From Citrobacter gillenii (GTDB lineage: Bacteria; Pseudomonadota; Gammaproteobacteria; Enterobacterales; Enterobacteriaceae): a DNA stretch of 64,000 nt. Positions 21,365 through 32,400 of the stretch are shown piece by piece. The stretch lies in assembly GCF_013337685.1 (NCBI RefSeq), contig NZ_SUQN01000008.1, positions 1 through 64,000 on the forward strand. The letters are read 5' to 3'. The translations under genes were made by a program, and so were the position numbers. Below the pieces are notes generated by a model that worked only from the letters and a program-made list of their open reading frames with translations, was not told where the DNA came from and did no database searches. Each line of letters starts with the position of its first letter. The stretch's first letter is position 1.

Positions 21365-22243
21365 ATGAATAAACATTTCAAGTGTATTGGCATTGTGGGG
21401 CATCCACGCCACCCCACTGCACTGACCACACATGAAATGCTTTACCGCTGGCTGTGCACAAAAGGGTATCAGGTTATCGTGGAGCAACAAATCGCCCGCG
21501 AACTGCAGCTGAAAAATGTGCAAACCGGCACGCTGGCAGAAATTGGTCAGCAGGCGGACCTCGCGGTAGTGGTGGGCGGAGATGGCAATATGCTCGGTGC
21601 TGCGCGCACTCTGGCACGCTATGACATTAAGGTCATCGGGATCAACCGTGGCAACCTGGGCTTTCTCACCGACCTTGACCCGGACAATGCCCATCAGCAA
21701 TTAGCCGATGTGCTGGAAGGCCATTACATCAGTGAAAAGCGCTTTTTACTTGAAGCCCAGGTGTGCCAGCAAGATTGCCAGAAGCGTATCAGTACCGCGA
21801 TCAATGAAGTGGTGCTGCACCCGGGTAAAGTCGCGCACATGATTGAATTTGAAGTCTATATTGATGAGGTCTTTGCGTTTTCCCAGCGTTCAGACGGACT
21901 GATTATTTCCACGCCAACCGGCTCTACTGCCTACTCGCTCTCTGCCGGCGGCCCAATCCTGACGCCTTCTCTGGATGCCATTACGCTGGTACCAATGTTC
22001 CCGCACACGCTCTCAGCGCGACCGCTGGTGATCAACAGTAGCAGCACCATTCGCCTGCGCTTCTCACACCGCCGTAGCGATCTTGAAATTAGCTGCGACA
22101 GCCAGATTGCCCTGCCTATACAGGAAGGTGAAGACGTGTTGATTCGCCGCTGTGATTATCATTTAAACCTGATTCACCCTAAAGACTACAGCTATTTCAA
22201 TACATTAAGTACCAAGCTCGGCTGGTCAAAAAAATTATTTTAA
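21365..22243 (+). CDS. nadK: ATP-dependent NAD kinase
   Basis: Phosphorylates NAD to NADP. The 292 residues start at the ATG at 21365 ([14 protein letters not shown]), the E. coli start; a much longer open frame that begins inside grpE on the other strand is not coding there. Signature motifs: [14 protein letters not shown] near 69-82, NEVVLHPGK near 148 and [16 protein letters not shown] near 179-194. Confidence 0.97.
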   Translation: MNKHFKCIGIVGHPRHPTALTTHEMLYRWLCTKGYQVIVEQQIARELQLKNVQTGTLAEIGQQADLAVVVGGDGNMLGAARTLARYDIKVIGINRGNLGFLTDLDPDNAHQQLADVLEGHYISEKRFLLEAQVCQQDCQKRISTAINEVVLHPGKVAHMIEFEVYIDEVFAFSQRSDGLIISTPTGSTAYSLSAGGPILTPSLDAITLVPMFPHTLSARPLVINSSSTIRLRFSHRRSDLEISCDSQIALPIQEGEDVLIRRCDYHLNLIHPKDYSYFNTLSTKLGWSKKLF

Positions 22244-22262
22244 TTTACCTTCAGCCTCTTTA

Positions 22263-22300
22263 CTGTATAAAAAACCAGTTTATACTGTATGTAATTACAG
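22263..22300 (+). promoter_or_regulatory. two LexA boxes upstream of recN
   Basis: CTGT-N8-ACAG is perfect at 22285-22300, and CTGT-N8-CCAG (one mismatch) lies at 22263-22278. Tandem LexA sites over the promoter make recN one of the most tightly SOS-controlled genes in E. coli; the same is expected here. Confidence 0.9.
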
Positions 22301-22328
22301 TTATGGTTTTTCATACAGGAAAACAGCT

Positions 22329-23990
22329 ATGTTGGCACAACTGACCATCAGCAATTTTGCTATCGTTCGTGAACTTGAGATCGATTTTCAGAGCGGAATG
22401 ACCGTCATCACCGGTGAGACCGGGGCGGGTAAGTCCATTGCCATTGATGCCCTCGGTTTGTGCCTTGGCGGACGTGCCGATGCCGACATGGTGCGCGCTG
22501 GCGCTACGCGTGCCGATCTGTGTGCCCGCTTCTCCCTGAAGGACACGCCAGCGGCGCTGCAATGGCTCGAAGAAAACCAGCTTGAAGAAGGTCGTGAATG
22601 CTTGCTACGCCGCGTTATCAGTAGCGATGGGCGTTCCCGTGGCTTTATCAACGGCACCGCGGTACCACTGTCGCAGCTTCGCGAGCTCGGCCAGTTGTTA
22701 ATTCAAATCCACGGCCAGCACGCGCATCAACTGCTGACGAAATCTGAACACCAAAAATCCCTGCTGGACGGCTATGCCAATGAGGCATCTCTTATTCAGG
22801 AAATGGCGACGCGCTATCAACTGTGGCATCAGAGCTGCCGCGACCTGGCACATCATCAGCAGCAAAGCCAGGAACGCGCTGCCCGGGCAGAGCTGTTGCA
22901 GTATCAGTTGAAAGAGCTAAACGAATTTAGCCCGCAGGCGGGTGAGTTTGAGCAGATCGATGAAGAGTACAAGCGCCTGGCTAACAGCGGGCAGTTGCTC
23001 ACCACCAGCCAACAGGCGCTGGCTATCATGGCAGATGGCGAAGACGCTAATCTGCAAAGCCAGCTGTACACGGCAAAGCAGTTGGTCAGCGAACTGGCGG
23101 GTATGGACAATAAGCTTTCCGGTATTCTGGACATGCTTGAAGAGGCAACCATTCAACTCAGCGAAGCCAGCGACGAGCTGCGCCACTATTGTGACCGGCT
23201 GGATCTGGACCCTAACCGGTTATTCGAGCTTGAGCAGCGCATCGCAAAACAAATCTCTCTGGCGCGCAAACACCATGTCGCACCTGAAGCGCTCCCGCAG
23301 TTCTATCAGTCCCTGCTGGACGAACAGCAGCAACTTGACGATCAGGCAGATTCACTCGAAACCCTCACTCTGGCGGTGAACACTCATCACAAGCTGGCAC
23401 TGGAAACAGCAAAGACGCTGCACCACCAGCGCCAACACTATGCTCAGGAGTTAGGGCAGCTCATTACAGAGAGCATGCAAGCACTTTCTATGCCGCACGG
23501 ACTCTTTTGCATTGAGGTGAAGTTTGATGAACACCATCTGAGTGTAGACGGTGCCGATCGCATTGAATTTAAGGTCACCACCAACCCAGGCCAGCCGATA
23601 CAGCCTATAGCAAAAGTCGCATCTGGGGGGGAACTGTCGCGTATCGCACTGGCTATTCAGGTGATCACCGCTCGTAAAATGGAAACTCCGGCGCTGATTT
23701 TCGATGAAGTGGATGTCGGTATTAGCGGTCCAACAGCCGCGGTCGTCGGCAAACTACTGCGCCAGCTCGGTGAATCCACGCAGGTTATGTGCGTCACGCA
23801 CCTGCCGCAGGTTGCCGGTTGCGGACATCAACACTTCTACGTCAGCAAAGAAACCGACGGCGCGATGACCGAAACACATATGCAACCACTGGATAAACGC
23901 GCGCGCCTGCAGGAGCTCGCCCGCTTACTTGGCGGTAGCGAAGTGACGCGCAATACCCTCGCAAATGCAAAAGAACTGCTGGCAGCATAA
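22329..23990 (+). CDS. recN: DNA repair protein RecN
   Basis: SMC-like ATPase needed for double-strand break repair in the SOS response. The 553 residues have an N-terminal ABC half with Walker A GETGAGKS (about 29-36), a central coiled coil (about 150-380), and a C-terminal half with signature [11 protein letters not shown], Walker [14 protein letters not shown] and the CVTHLPQVA switch. Same length as E. coli. Controlled by the LexA boxes upstream. Confidence 0.98.
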   Translation: MLAQLTISNFAIVRELEIDFQSGMTVITGETGAGKSIAIDALGLCLGGRADADMVRAGATRADLCARFSLKDTPAALQWLEENQLEEGRECLLRRVISSDGRSRGFINGTAVPLSQLRELGQLLIQIHGQHAHQLLTKSEHQKSLLDGYANEASLIQEMATRYQLWHQSCRDLAHHQQQSQERAARAELLQYQLKELNEFSPQAGEFEQIDEEYKRLANSGQLLTTSQQALAIMADGEDANLQSQLYTAKQLVSELAGMDNKLSGILDMLEEATIQLSEASDELRHYCDRLDLDPNRLFELEQRIAKQISLARKHHVAPEALPQFYQSLLDEQQQLDDQADSLETLTLAVNTHHKLALETAKTLHHQRQHYAQELGQLITESMQALSMPHGLFCIEVKFDEHHLSVDGADRIEFKVTTNPGQPIQPIAKVASGGELSRIALAIQVITARKMETPALIFDEVDVGISGPTAAVVGKLLRQLGESTQVMCVTHLPQVAGCGHQHFYVSKETDGAMTETHMQPLDKRARLQELARLLGGSEVTRNTLANAKELLAA

Positions 23991-24139
23991 ACTTTTTTCT
24001 CTTGTAACGGTCTGAGTTCAACATAAAATCGCCGTCCGACCCGACAGCAAAAGGTTTTAAAGTGGTGAAAGGTCTATTATCATCGGCATATTACATATGA
24101 GCCGCGTACTGCTCGGGCCCGAAAAGGAATCAAATCACT

Positions 24140-24484
24140 ATGCGCTGTAAAACGCTGACTGCTGCTGCAGCAGTACTACTGATGTTGACCGCAGGCTGTT
24201 CCACTCTGGAGCGAGTGGTTTACCGTCCTGACATCAACCAGGGAAACTATCTGACCGCTAACGATGTGTCCAAAGTTCGTGTCGGTATGACGCAACAGCA
24301 GGTTGCTTATGCTCTGGGTACACCGATGATGTCCGATCCTTTTGGCACCAACACCTGGTTCTATGTGTTCCGTCAGCAACCAGGACACGAAGGCGTAACG
24401 CAGCAAACGCTGACGCTGACCTTTAACAGCAATGGCGTGTTGACCAATATTGATAACAAGCCCGCATTGACCGGTAATCAATAA
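24140..24484 (+). CDS. bamE: outer membrane assembly lipoprotein BamE (SmpA)
   Basis: Small lipoprotein that stabilises the BamA-BamD interaction in the BAM complex. The 114 residues carry a lipobox TAGC (Cys 20) and the SmpA/OmlA domain (about 35-110; [17 protein letters not shown]). It converges on ratB across a strong terminator. Confidence 0.97.
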   Translation: MRCKTLTAAAAVLLMLTAGCSTLERVVYRPDINQGNYLTANDVSKVRVGMTQQQVAYALGTPMMSDPFGTNTWFYVFRQQPGHEGVTQQTLTLTFNSNGVLTNIDNKPALTGNQ

Positions 24485-24501
24485 GTAGGTCTTCAGATAG
24501 C

Positions 24502-24530
24502 AAAAAAGGTGCTCGCTGAGCACCTTTTTT
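24502..24530. terminator. bidirectional terminator between bamE and ratB
   Basis: AAAAAAGGTGCTC-GCT-GAGCACCTTTTTT is a symmetric stem with A and T tracts on both sides, suited to stop transcription in both directions. Confidence 0.93.
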
Positions 24531-24538
24531 ATTGCCTG

Positions 24539-24829
24539 CTATTTGTTGGCAGACTTCTCCGCCCGCTTCCTGCGCAACTCTTTTGGATCGGCAATCAATG
24601 GCCGGTAAATTTCTACCCGATCCCCATCATGCACAGCATCAGCAAGTTTTACCGGGCGGCTGTAGATCCCCACTTTGTTTTTACTGAGGTCGATATCAGG
24701 GCGCAATTCCAGTAATCCAGACGCGCGAATGGCCTCTTCAACCGTCGCGCCCTCTTGCAGCGTCACGCGCTGTAAATATTGCTTTTCGGGTAGCGCATAC
24801 GCGACTTCGACGACCATTTTAGCTGACAC
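24539..24829 (-). CDS. ratB: RnfH-family ubiquitin-fold protein RatB
   Basis: A 96-residue beta-grasp protein of the RnfH/UPF0125 family, second gene of the ratA-ratB pair; molecular role unclear. The start chosen is the GTG at 24829, which aligns with the E. coli start ([18 protein letters not shown]) and overlaps the ratA end by 11 bases; a longer open frame upstream is ratA in another frame. Highly charged C-terminus ([16 protein letters not shown]). Confidence 0.9.
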   Translation of the reverse strand: MSAKMVVEVAYALPEKQYLQRVTLQEGATVEEAIRASGLLELRPDIDLSKNKVGIYSRPVKLADAVHDGDRVEIYRPLIADPKELRRKRAEKSANK

Positions 24830-25262
24830 TGACACTGTAAACCTCTTTCGCACGCACCGTGAAGGCTTGCACCATGTTCGACGCCAGCTCTTTAAAGATA
24901 CGGCCAAACGCCAGCTCAATGAGCTTGTTAGTGAACTCAAAATCAAGCTGAAACTCAATACGGCACGCTTCATGACTGAGCGGCGTAAACTTCCACCCGC
25001 CAATGAGTTTTTTGAAGGGGCCATCGACCAGATGCATCAGAATGCTCTGGTTATTAGTCAACTGGTTGCGCGTGGTGAACGTTTTGCTGATCCCTGCTTT
25101 AGACACATCCACCGCTGCCGTCATCTGTCCAGGAGTCGACTCCAGTACGCGGCTTCCGGTGCAACCCGGTAAAAACTGGGGATAGGATTTCACATCATTC
25201 ACTAGCTGATACATCTGTTCCGCACTGTAAGGTACTAAAGCGGTCCGGCTAATCTGAGGCAT
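24819..25262 (-). CDS. ratA: ribosome association toxin RatA (START/polyketide-cyclase fold)
   Basis: Coenzyme Q10-binding-protein-like START-fold protein. In E. coli RatA was reported to block 70S formation by binding 50S, and a role in ubiquinone function has also been proposed. The 147-residue form starts at the ATG of [10 protein letters not shown], preceded by GGAAA; an in-frame ATG four codons upstream (25274) has a poorer ribosome site. It is divergent from smpB. Confidence 0.92.
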   Translation of the reverse strand: MPQISRTALVPYSAEQMYQLVNDVKSYPQFLPGCTGSRVLESTPGQMTAAVDVSKAGISKTFTTRNQLTNNQSILMHLVDGPFKKLIGGWKFTPLSHEACRIEFQLDFEFTNKLIELAFGRIFKELASNMVQAFTVRAKEVYSVSVS

Positions 25263-25416
25263 AACAATTTCCATCTATATCAATCGAGCAAATAATACCA
25301 TTTATCATCCGCTAAAAAAAACGCTATAGCCCAACTCGTGCTAAGATAGCGCCTTGCGCCCCGCTGGATGAAATGGGGTGTTTTTCGATTCCAGATTACC
25401 TATACTGAGCGGCATT

Positions 25417-25899
25417 ATGACGAAGAAAAAAGCACACAAACCTGGCTCAGCCACAATCGCGCTTAACAAGCGCGCACGACACGAATACTTTATTGAAGAA
25501 GAGTTCGAAGCTGGACTCGCTCTGCAAGGCTGGGAAGTCAAATCCCTGCGCGCGGGTAAAGCCAACATCAGCGACAGCTATGTCATTCTTAAAGACGGTG
25601 AAGCTTACCTGTTTGGCGCCAACTTTATCCCGATGGCAGTTGCCTCAACGCACGTGGTCTGCGATCCCACTCGTACCCGTAAACTGCTGTTAAACCAGCG
25701 CGAGCTCGATTCGCTGTATGGCCGAATGAACCGCGAAGGTTACACCGTCGTGGCACTGTCTCTGTACTGGAAAAACGCCTGGTGCAAAGTGAAAATTGGC
25801 GTCGCTAAAGGTAAGAAACAGCACGATAAACGTTCCGATGTGAAAGAGCGTGAGTGGCAGGTGGATAAAGCACGTATTATGAAAAATGCTGGCAGATAA
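25417..25899 (+). CDS. smpB: SsrA-binding protein SmpB
   Basis: Binds tmRNA and brings it to stalled ribosomes for trans-translation. The 160 residues start at the ATG at 25417 ([10 protein letters not shown]), 13 codons inside the longest open frame. The OB-fold core and basic C-terminal tail ([21 protein letters not shown]) are intact. Its usual neighbour ssrA is 16.8 kb away because the bap locus sits between them, as in Salmonella. Confidence 0.98.
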   Translation: MTKKKAHKPGSATIALNKRARHEYFIEEEFEAGLALQGWEVKSLRAGKANISDSYVILKDGEAYLFGANFIPMAVASTHVVCDPTRTRKLLLNQRELDSLYGRMNREGYTVVALSLYWKNAWCKVKIGVAKGKKQHDKRSDVKEREWQVDKARIMKNAGR

Positions 25900-25911
25900 C
25901 ACCTTTGTTTT

Positions 25912-25944
25912 GTGACCAGTCTCTCATTATGGGACTGGTCCTTA
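25912..25944 (+). terminator. smpB terminator
   Basis: GACCAGTC...GGACTGGTC stem followed by CTTATTATTT, 13 bases after the smpB stop. Confidence 0.75.
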
Positions 25945-26479
25945 TTATTTAGTTATTGAATCCCCCTCAATATATTCATCACACTTATAGTTTAATACTG
26001 CTGAATCGTTCAAATATCAAGTAAATCACCGTGTTATTTCATGATGCCTGTAGTCCAATAAAAATAAAACCTCAAGAATTTTTTCCGTCTATTTCACTTC
26101 ATTTTAATAACATTATTATCACTGATGTTTATTATAAATTCATGCTGCACGCTAAAAATAAATCACTTAAAATACAATAACATAATAAAAAACATATATT
26201 TTGTGTGGCGTTTACACTAACCCACCTGAAATATCGCCGTATATTTTTAACAGGCAGAAGTTGCGGAATACTTTCTTTCTGACTATATCATCTAATACGA
26301 AAGAACTATTCAACGCCGAGGCCGATTTTTATTTACTAACCAAACAGACATCTCTGTGACCTAATCAATGAAACTACATGTGTAAATTCATATTCACGAT
26401 GAACGGGGCACCTGTCTGCTCATTTTCCCAGAACGCTGTTGCGGATTAATTCCCCCGGCAAGCCATCAGGAGTGAACAT
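25945..26479 (+). promoter_or_regulatory. AT-rich 535-bp control region of bapA
   Basis: No gene is supported here. The first 350 bases are strongly AT-rich with many A and T tracts, typical of H-NS-silenced enterobacterial promoters. An AGGAG ribosome site lies eight bases before the bapA ATG. In Salmonella bapA is activated by CsgD with curli and cellulose; I cannot define a CsgD site or a start point from sequence alone. Confidence 0.5.
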
Positions 26480-29400
26480 ATGCGTCATCTCGCCGTTGTA
26501 TCAAAGTTGACTGGTGTATCTACGAATGTTGAAGCCTCTGAAGTGACGCTCAGTACACCGTCCATCGTGAAATTATCCGTTTCGCGTGAAGACATCAGCC
26601 AACTGACCCGTATTAACCAGGATCTGGTGGTCACACTCCGCTCAGGTGACGTAATTACGATTAAAAACTTCTATGTCGCAAACGGCAGTGATAAAAGCCA
26701 ACTCGTTCTCGAAGACAGCAACGGTGCACTGTGGTGGGTTCAGGATACTGATGGCGCATTCCACTTCCAGCATCTGGACGATCTCACACCGCTGATGGCG
26801 GCTGAAGGCAGTCATGACGGTGGCGCAGTCTGGCCGTGGGTTCTTGGCGGCGTGGCGGCGGCGGGCGGAATTGCCCTCGCGGCGGGCGGTGGCGGTGGCG
26901 GTGGCGGTGGTGGCAGTGGTGGCAGTGGTGGCAGTGGTGGCAGTGGTGGCAGTGGTGATAATCCCGGGAACGGGAATGGAAACGGGAATAATCCGGGAAA
27001 CGGCAACGGTAATAACCCTGGAGGTGGAAATGGCGATGGCGACGGTGGAACCCCACCAACAACGCCAGCGCTCCCCGGCGTTCCCGTCATCACCAGCGTA
27101 GTCGATAACCAGGAGCTGATTACTGGCATTGTCAATCAACAGGAGTCCACCAACGACAATACCCCTACGCTTCAAGGGACGGGAACGGCTAATACCACGT
27201 TGCATATTTTCGATAATGGCAAAGAGATTGGCCAGATCACCATCGATGCCAGTGGTAACTGGTCATTTACACCATCTCCCCCTCTCGCGGATGGTACCCA
27301 CCAGTTTACAGTCAGCGCGTCGAACAGCGCGGGCAGCAGTGGCATGTCAAACAGTTGGGTTATTATCATTGATACCCTCGCCCCTGATGCGCCTGCTCTC
27401 TCTCAGGAACTCGATGATGTCGGATCCATTCAAGGTTTTATCGCCAGTAACGCCGTGATCGACGATGACACGCCGACGCTCTCTGGTATCGGTGTTGCCG
27501 GCAATGTCATCAGCGTCTACGACAACGGTATCCTGATTGGCATGACGCAGGTTGATGAGAATGGTAACTGGACATTCACACCGGATACGCCGTTGAGCGA
27601 AGGCGTTCACAATCTGACGCTGACGCAAACCGACCCTGCAGGTAACGTCAGTGCAGAAACCACCGTGCCCACCTTCACTGTCGATATCACCCCGCCTCCG
27701 GCGGCAGCGATTACCAACGTCAACCCGGAAGGGACAACGGTCACCGGCAGCGCAGAGCCAGGCAGCACGGTCAGTATTATCGGCAGTAATAATCTGCTGC
27801 TGGGTTCGGCCGTTGTAGGCCAGGACGGCACTTTCAGCATCGCGATTTCACCGTCGCAGACCCACGGTGAATCACTTACCGCAAAAATTCATGACGAAGC
27901 GGGCAACGTCGGGCCAGACACACCATTCAACGCTCAGAACTCAGGCTATCCTGGCGTACCGGTTATCGTCAGCGTGATGGATGACGTCGCCCCGTCAACC
28001 GGGCCGTTGAGCAATAATCAGGCGACTAACGATAACAAGCCCACGCTTTCCGGTACCGCTGACGCCAACAGCACGGTGAATATTTACGACAACGGCGTAG
28101 CGGTCGACAGCGTACAGGCTGACGGCAACGGCAACTGGAGCTGGACATCAAGCTCACCGCTGGATGACGGCCCGAACGCCTTTACCGTCACCGCAACCAA
28201 CCAGTCGGGTACCGGGGGAGTGTCGACCGCATTCAACATTAATATTGATACTCTGCCGCCGTCTGCGCCTGACGATCTCAACGTCTCGGCAGATGGTGCT
28301 GTCGTAACTGGGAAAACCGAGCCCGGCAATACCGTGGTGATCACCGACAGTAAAAATACCCCCATTGGCAGCGGCGTCGCCGGGCCGGATGGTTCATTTA
28401 CCATTACCATCAAACCGCCGCAGACCAATGGCGAAACGCTGACAGCCATCTCGACCGATCCGGCAGGAAACTCAAGCCCGCCAGAAACGGCAGTTGCGCC
28501 GGACATCACCGCCCCACAACCGCCCACAAACCTGGTGATTAATGGCGCGGGCAACGAGGTCACCGGCAAGGCCGAGCCTGACAGTACGGTCAATATTCTG
28601 GATCCACGCGGCAATATCATTGGCACAACGACAGCCACTGCAGATGGGGACTTCACCGCAGCGCTGGTACCGCCGCAGACGAATGGTGAGATCCTGACGG
28701 CAAACGCGACCGATGCAGCAGGTAACAAAGGGGGCAATGCCTCCGTCACCGCGCCGGATACCACGGCACCGGATGCACCGACAGATGTTATCGTCGCTGG
28801 AAATGGAGGGTCGGTGAGCGGCCACGCCGAGGCCGGAAGTACCGTCACCGTCAAAGACAGCGATGGTCATATTATTGGCAAGGGCCAGGCGGACAGCGGC
28901 GGCAATTTCACCGTGTCAATCGCACCGGCGAAAATCAACAGTGAGACGGTCACCGTCACCGCCACGGACGGCAAAGGCAACGAAAGCCTGCCAACTTCAG
29001 CAATAGCACCAGATCTCACTGCACCCGAACAGCCCATTATTATCGCCGTCACTGACGATGTCGAAGATATCCTTGGATCCATCAAGAATGATGGGTTGAC
29101 CAACGACGATAAACCCAAAATTGAGGGCACTGCTGAGGCCGGGTCTAAGGTCAACATTTACGACAATGGCGTACTGTTAACCATCGTTACCGCCGATCTC
29201 AACGGCAACTGGAACTACACGCCCACCACCGCGCTGGCGCAGGGCGCGCACGTCTTTACGGTGACGGCTATCGATGCCGCCAGTAACACCAGCAGTGCCG
29301 CCAGCTGGAAAATCATTGTCGACAGTATCGCCCCCACCGTGCCGGCCATTACGCTTATCAACGATGACGTCGGCAGCATCACCGGTAACGTCGCGAACAA

Positions 29401-32400
29401 CGGGGTCACCAATGACAAAACCCCCACGTTCTCGGGAACCGGTGAACCCGGCTCGCTGGTGACGCTGTATGATAATGGCCTGCAGATGATGGTTATTCTT
29501 ATCGACAGAACAGGCACCTGGAGCCATAGCGTGCCAGCCAATGAGGCCCTTAGCGAAGGCACCCACCGTTTTACGCTGACCGCAACGGATGCCGCCGGTA
29601 ACGTCGTCACCGCCCCCCCTGTCATCATAACGGTCGACACCAAAGCGCCCGATGCCCCCATTATTTCGAGCGCCACAGACGACGTAGGCAGTTTGCAAAG
29701 CGACCTGGCTAATGGCGGACGTTCAGACGATACCCTCCCGCTGCTGAAAGGCACCGGAGTCGCAGATTCCACGATCACAATTTACGATGGGGCTACCCCC
29801 ATAGGCACTGCCACAGTGACGCCGGAAGGAAGCTGGAGTTTTCAGGTCACTCAACCGCTGAGTGAGGGTCCACACGCGTTGTCAGCTATTGCGACAGATA
29901 AAGCGGGTAACGCCAGCAGTGCCGGTAATTTCACGCTGACGATTGATACCACGCCGCCAGCCGCCCCTGTTATCACCTCAGCGGAAGGACTTATTGGCAG
30001 TGAGACAAAACTGCTGGCTAACGGCGGGAGCACCAAAAGCGACAACCCCAAGCTGTCAGGCACCGGCGAGCCGGGTGCGACAATTACCGTTTTTGATAAT
30101 GACGTCCGTCTGGGTACGGCCACCGTGCAGCCAAACGGCACCTGGACCTTTACTCCAACGTTACTTACAGACGGTCCACACAAATTCACCGCCACAGCGA
30201 CGGACGTGGCTGGCAACACGGGGATCCCGTCCGCCGGCTTTACGCTGACGGTAGATAACCTGCCGCCCGCGAAGCCAGAGCCGCCAACCATAACCGATGA
30301 CGTCAATCCGATAACGGGAATTATCACCAACGGCATCACCAACGATACCACGCCAACCTTCAGCGGTACCGGGAGTGCCGGAGATGTTATCGCCATCTAT
30401 CTTGACGGCAGAACCGAACCGCTAGGCACGGCGACGGTCGGGGCGGATGGCACCTGGAGCTTTACGCCAACCGACCCGATTAATCCGGACAGCTATCAAG
30501 TCACCCTCACCGCCACCGATCCGGCGGGCAACGTTAGCCCGCGTTCGGATGCCGTCACCCTGGGCATCGATACGACGCCGTCCGCGCCGCCGGTTATCAC
30601 CGCGGTTAATGATGACGTCGGCGATGTCAGAGGCGATCTCGCCGCCGGCGCGGTGACGGATGACACCACGCCGACCATCCGCGGAACCGGCTCCAACGGT
30701 GACATAATCACCCTGTACAATGGCAGTACGGTAATTGGCACGGCTACTGTTGCAGGCGGCGTCTGGAGTATCACGCCCAACCCGGCGCTGACCAACGGCA
30801 GCTACACGCTGACCGCCATCGCCACCGATGCGGCAGGAAATGCCAGCGACGCCTCAAACAGCGTCTCGTTTACGGTGAACAGCACAGCATTGAAGTTGCC
30901 CCAGGTCACGGATATTGAAGATGACGCTGGGGTTATTATCGGTTCGCTAACCAACAACAGCGTCACGGACGATACCACCCCGACGATCAGTGGGACCGGT
31001 ACACCGGGCAGTACAGTGTTAATTTTCGATGGCAGCAATCCCGTAGCGATTGCCACGGCCACCGTCGCGGCGAACGGCAGTTGGAGTATAGATGTTCCCC
31101 TGACACCCAACGTCACTCACACGCTGACTTTCGGTGCCCAGGACGCTGCCGGTAACGTGCTGGCCGCAGGAAACCCCGTGACGTTAATCGTCGATACCTT
31201 GCCACCTGCAATGCCAACCGTCAGTGGCGTAGATCCAAACGGGACGCTGGTTAGCGGCACGGCCGAACCGGGCAGCACCGTTATCATTCGCCGCGACAAC
31301 ACGATTCTCGGTCAGGGTATTGCCGACGACGAGGGAAATTATTCCGTTACCCTCTCACCGGCGCAAACAACCGGTCAGGTACTGGACGCTATCGCCCAGG
31401 ACCCGGCAGGTAATCAGAGCGATCCCACGCCGTTTAACGCCGCGACGTCCAGCATCCCCCACCCGCCGACGCTGGAAATTGTGGACGATGTGGCCCCGGT
31501 CATGGGGGTGATTGGCAACGGTAAAACCACCAATGACACCTTACCGCTGCTGCAAGGAACCGCCACTCCGGGGGCTACGGTAAACATTTACCAAAATGGG
31601 ACCCTACTCGACACAGTGACCGCCGACGCCACCTCCGGCGCATGGAGCTATCAACTGTCCACGCCACTGACAAACGGTACCGCGTATAACTTCACCGTGT
31701 CGCAAACGGTAGGTGGTGCAGAGAGCGGTCAATCACCTAATTACACCATCACTATCGATACCGTCGCCCCGCTGGCCCCGACCATCGCCAGCATTATTGA
31801 CGATGTCACGCCCGGTACGGGCACGTTAGACAAAGGACAACTTACCAACGATTCCCGACCAACCTTTAACGGTACCGGCGAAGCAGGCGCAACCATCACT
31901 CTCTACGATGGCAACGGTGTCTATGCCACTACCACCGTCAACAGCAGCGGATTCTGGAGCTATACCCCAACCAATGCCCTGGGCGAAGGCCCGCATGACT
32001 TCACTGTGCGCGCGACGGATGCCGCAGGCAACCAGGGCGCTGCCTCCGACAGTTTCCGCATTATTGTCGATACCTTAGTCCCGGACGCGCCGTCCATTGT
32101 GACGGTGAAGGACAACGTCGGCACGGACCAGATGCTCACCTCCGGGCAGTCGACCAACGACAACACCCCAACACTGGAAGGCGTGACCGAGGCGAATTCG
32201 GTCGTCACTATTCTTGATAAAGGTACGGTAATTGGCACCACCACCAGCGACGCAGACGGCAACTGGAGCTTTACACCTGCCCCAGCGCTCGGTGAAGGCA
32301 ATCACGCGTTAACCGCTACCGTCACCGATGGCGCCGGCAACATCAGCCCGGCAACGCCGCCGTTCCTGCTGGTTGTCGATACACTGGCGCCAGCCGCGCC

